Assembly (NCBI RefSeq): GCF_004364325.1
Contig: NZ_SOCP01000010.1
Span: forward strand, 310,001-374,000
Source of the DNA: Actinophytocola oryzae
Lineage (GTDB): Bacteria > Actinomycetota > Actinomycetes > Mycobacteriales > Pseudonocardiaceae
Length of the DNA: 64,000 nucleotides
Direction: 5' to 3'
Below, piece by piece: positions 63,628-64,000 of this stretch. The number at the start of each line of letters is the position of its first letter. Positions within the stretch are counted from its first letter, which is position 1. Under the pieces are notes generated by a model, which did not search any database, was not told where the DNA came from, and saw only the letters and a list, made by a program, of their open reading frames with translations. A program made the position numbers and the translations under genes.

Positions 63628-64000
63628 GAATGCAATGTGGAAACCCGGTCTTCCGCGACAAAACTGGCAGCCGTGGCGACCGGCGCGTCGGGCGTGGTGA
63701 CGTACGGCAGCACCTGGAAATCGGCACGCATCTCGCGGGCGGAGAACGTCGTTCGCACATAGCCACGCCGGTTCTTGTAGAACTTGAGATGCGGATTCTC
63801 GGCGAGCTGGGTGGCGTTGGTGCTCTCGTCGCCGTCCCCCGTGCTGGTGACCGACGTGGCGACCAGCTCGACCCCCACGCTGGCCGAGTCGGGCTGGTCG
63901 GCATCGGCCTTGATGTCGCCTGCCCAGTGCCGGTGCACGTCGCCGGTGAGCACGACGCCGTTGCGCACGTGCCCGAGAGCGGCGGCGATGCGGTCGCGGT
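63621..64000 (-). CDS. PhoD-like alkaline phosphatase, 3' part (cut by window edge)
   Basis: The last 126 codons read in frame to the right edge (… RIAAALGHVRNGVVLTGDVHRHWAGDIKAD …). VVLTGDVHRHWAG carries the GDxH metal ligands of PhoD-type phosphatases. The remaining part (SVGVELVATSVTSTGDGDE, FYKNRRGYVRTTFS, FQVLPYVTTPDAPVATAASFV) is the typical C-terminal half of actinobacterial PhoD. The Tat signal and main active site lie outside the window. Confidence 0.9.
   Translation of the reverse strand, partial: RDRIAAALGHVRNGVVLTGDVHRHWAGDIKADADQPDSASVGVELVATSVTSTGDGDESTNATQLAENPHLKFYKNRRGYVRTTFSAREMRADFQVLPYVTTPDAPVATAASFVAEDRVSTLHSA

Noticed and set aside
1..64000. tRNA genes, CRISPR arrays, insertion sequences, prophage or attachment sites
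   Set aside because: I found no cloverleaf-like GTTCRAATCC arms, spaced palindromic repeats, transposases or integrases when reading through.

Overview
The window is high-GC actinobacterial DNA. GTG and TTG starts are common, genes overlap by ATGA or GTGA, and the coding density is high. Gene content and order point to the order Pseudonocardiales, a relative of mycobacteria; the genus cannot be fixed from sequence alone. I see no tRNA, rRNA, CRISPR array, insertion sequence or prophage.

Layout. Positions 1-8.9 kb hold mixed housekeeping genes: a DUF1003/MgtE-N pair, an aminoglycoside-phosphotransferase-like kinase, two HpcH/citrate-lyase-beta proteins, a slipin, a zinc-ribbon microprotein, an acyl-CoA dehydrogenase and a stress protein. 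Positions 9.0-13.4 kb hold a complete LpqY-SugA-SugB-SugC-type sugar importer. Positions 13.4-19.4 kb hold an SDR/TetR divergent pair with a nested-dyad operator, a repeat-rich gene desert, membrane proteins, an I36-type inhibitor, a ParB-like protein and a metallophosphoesterase.

Positions 19.5-35.0 kb are a type VII secretion (T7SS) locus of ESX-4-like synteny. It has two tandem modules (PPE-like, EspC-like, EspG), mycosin, EccD, EccC, an Hsp70-domain T7SS-associated protein and an EsxU/EsxT-like WXG100 pair. EccB and EccE are not in the window. From here to 60.2 kb the backbone follows the known M. tuberculosis order (eccD4/eccC4-Rv3446c-esxU-esxT-rplM-rpsI-glmM ... glmS-nnr-alr-tsaE-tsaB-rimI-tsaD).

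The most unusual part is 38.7-49.9 kb, between glmM and glmS. It is a co-directional, tightly packed cluster of T7SS-substrate-like proteins: an EspC-like protein, a small Esx-like protein, three large multidomain proteins and two short coiled-coil proteins. Embedded in it are an acyl carrier protein, an intact ketosynthase and an active-site-less ketosynthase partner, all translationally coupled. This looks like an undescribed combination of a minimal type II ketosynthase module with secreted WXG proteins.

Regulation. Close matches to the mycobacterial RecA_NDp/PafBC DNA-damage promoter (TTGTCRGTG-N8-TANNNT) lie before eccC and before the second PPE/EspG module. Three further copies occur in intergenic DNA, each 21-23 bp downstream of a DnaA-box-like TTRTCCACA. 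Two of these carry an identical 40-bp sequence at 7.9 kb and, inverted, at 54.4 kb.

Positions 60.2-64 kb hold a TIGR01777 epimerase-like protein, a DUF4873 protein, a secreted lytic/amidase protein and the 3' end of a PhoD-like phosphatase.
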